From NCBI GenBank assembly GCA_003644265.1, contig QNBX01000056.1, positions 1 to 24,785 on the forward strand: 24,785 nt of DNA. The letters are read 5' to 3'. Each line of letters starts with the position of its first letter. The first letter of the stretch is position 1. Shown here one piece after another: positions 24,508 to 24,785 of this stretch. The notes beneath the pieces were generated by a model that worked only from the letters and a program-made list of their open reading frames with translations, was not told the origin of the DNA and did no database searches. Origin of the DNA: Planctomycetota bacterium (lineage in GTDB: Bacteria > Planctomycetota > B15-G4). The translations under genes were made by a program, and so were the position numbers.

Positions 24508-24570
24508 GGCTCAGAGATTGAGTTTATCCTGCAAAGTCATGTTGTGGGTCATTGCTGAGCCACACAACAT
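24508..24570. repeat. Interleaved inverted repeats in AT-richer DNA at the right edge
   Basis: The arms GGCTCAG (24508-24514) and CTGAGCC (24555-24561) interleave with ATGTTGTG (24539-24546) and CACAACAT (24563-24570). The stretch is visibly less GC-rich than the rest of the window. It lies over the 3' end of a possible minus-strand frame (24511 to beyond 24783, at least 90 codons) that I cannot assign to a family. It may be the end of a mobile element or a foreign segment; unproven. Confidence 0.35.
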
Positions 24571-24785
24571 ACCGGCGAACGAGGATCCCGGGGGCAAAAA
24601 CTCGTTTGAGCTCAGAATTAGCGGTTGTCTCGCCACATGTCTCGGGAGTTGCCCGGTCTGATCTAGCAGCCCGTGGCGCAAGTCATTCCGCGCGCAGCGG
24701 CGCTCTCGTGGCGCAGCTCTGCGTTGCCAGATCTCGACGAATCCACGGATTCGCCTGCGATCTGTCGCCTTGATCTGCACCACGA

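Overview
The window is a very GC-rich bacterial chromosomal segment with tightly packed genes. I infer a Planctomycetota-like organism, or less likely a myxobacterium-like one. The reasons are the high GC content, the many large secreted or envelope proteins (carboxypeptidase-regulatory-like repeats, FG-GAP/VCBS repeats, PD40 propellers, squalene-cyclase-like toroids, PA14, TPRs) and the frequent GTG/TTG starts. Taxonomy is inference only. I saw no rRNA, tRNA, CRISPR array or intact mobile element.

Layout. (1) Positions 2-2224 (+) hold the 3' part of a secreted protein with repeated Ig-like carboxypeptidase-regulatory domains. (2) Positions 5305-2235 (-) hold a two-gene unit, an OLD-family ATPase/TOPRIM nuclease followed by a metallo-beta-lactamase/beta-CASP nuclease, with an ATGA stop/start overlap. 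(3) Positions 5790-7430 (+) encode a secreted protein of unknown function, preceded by a possible coupled leader ORF. A clear paralogue lies in opposite orientation at 24240-22573 (-). (4) Positions 16677-7984 (-) hold the most striking locus: a 1001-residue periplasmic TPR protein, ExbB, ExbD, a 1219-residue fusion and an FG-GAP lipoprotein. The fusion combines a PD40 propeller, a TonB-type SxxxH membrane helix, a long Ala/Ser/Pro linker and a squalene-cyclase-like toroid. A tiny separate FG-GAP ORF follows. (5) A divergent pair lies around 17.9 kb: a SAM methyltransferase (-) and NAD(P)HX epimerase (+). (6) Positions 20776-18723 (-) hold a small LTxxQ-like periplasmic protein and then a SirB1-type transglutaminase-like/TPR/PA14 protein. 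(7) Positions 22416-20902 (-) encode a membrane-associated P-loop NTPase resembling KAP or ExeA-like ATPases. (8) A strong intrinsic terminator at about 22.5 kb closes the second secreted paralogue.

How the genes may work together. The exbB-exbD genes lie directly upstream of a protein that carries the TonB/ExbB coupling motif but has a different periplasmic effector domain. This suggests a proton-motive-force-driven envelope machine in which TonB-like energy transduction is applied to a toroidal cyclase-like domain, with TPR and FG-GAP proteins as periplasmic or outer-membrane partners. This is the best candidate for an undescribed system here. The OLD/beta-CASP pair is a second candidate, possibly in nucleic-acid processing or defence. 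The remaining genes are metabolic housekeeping or uncharacterised envelope functions.
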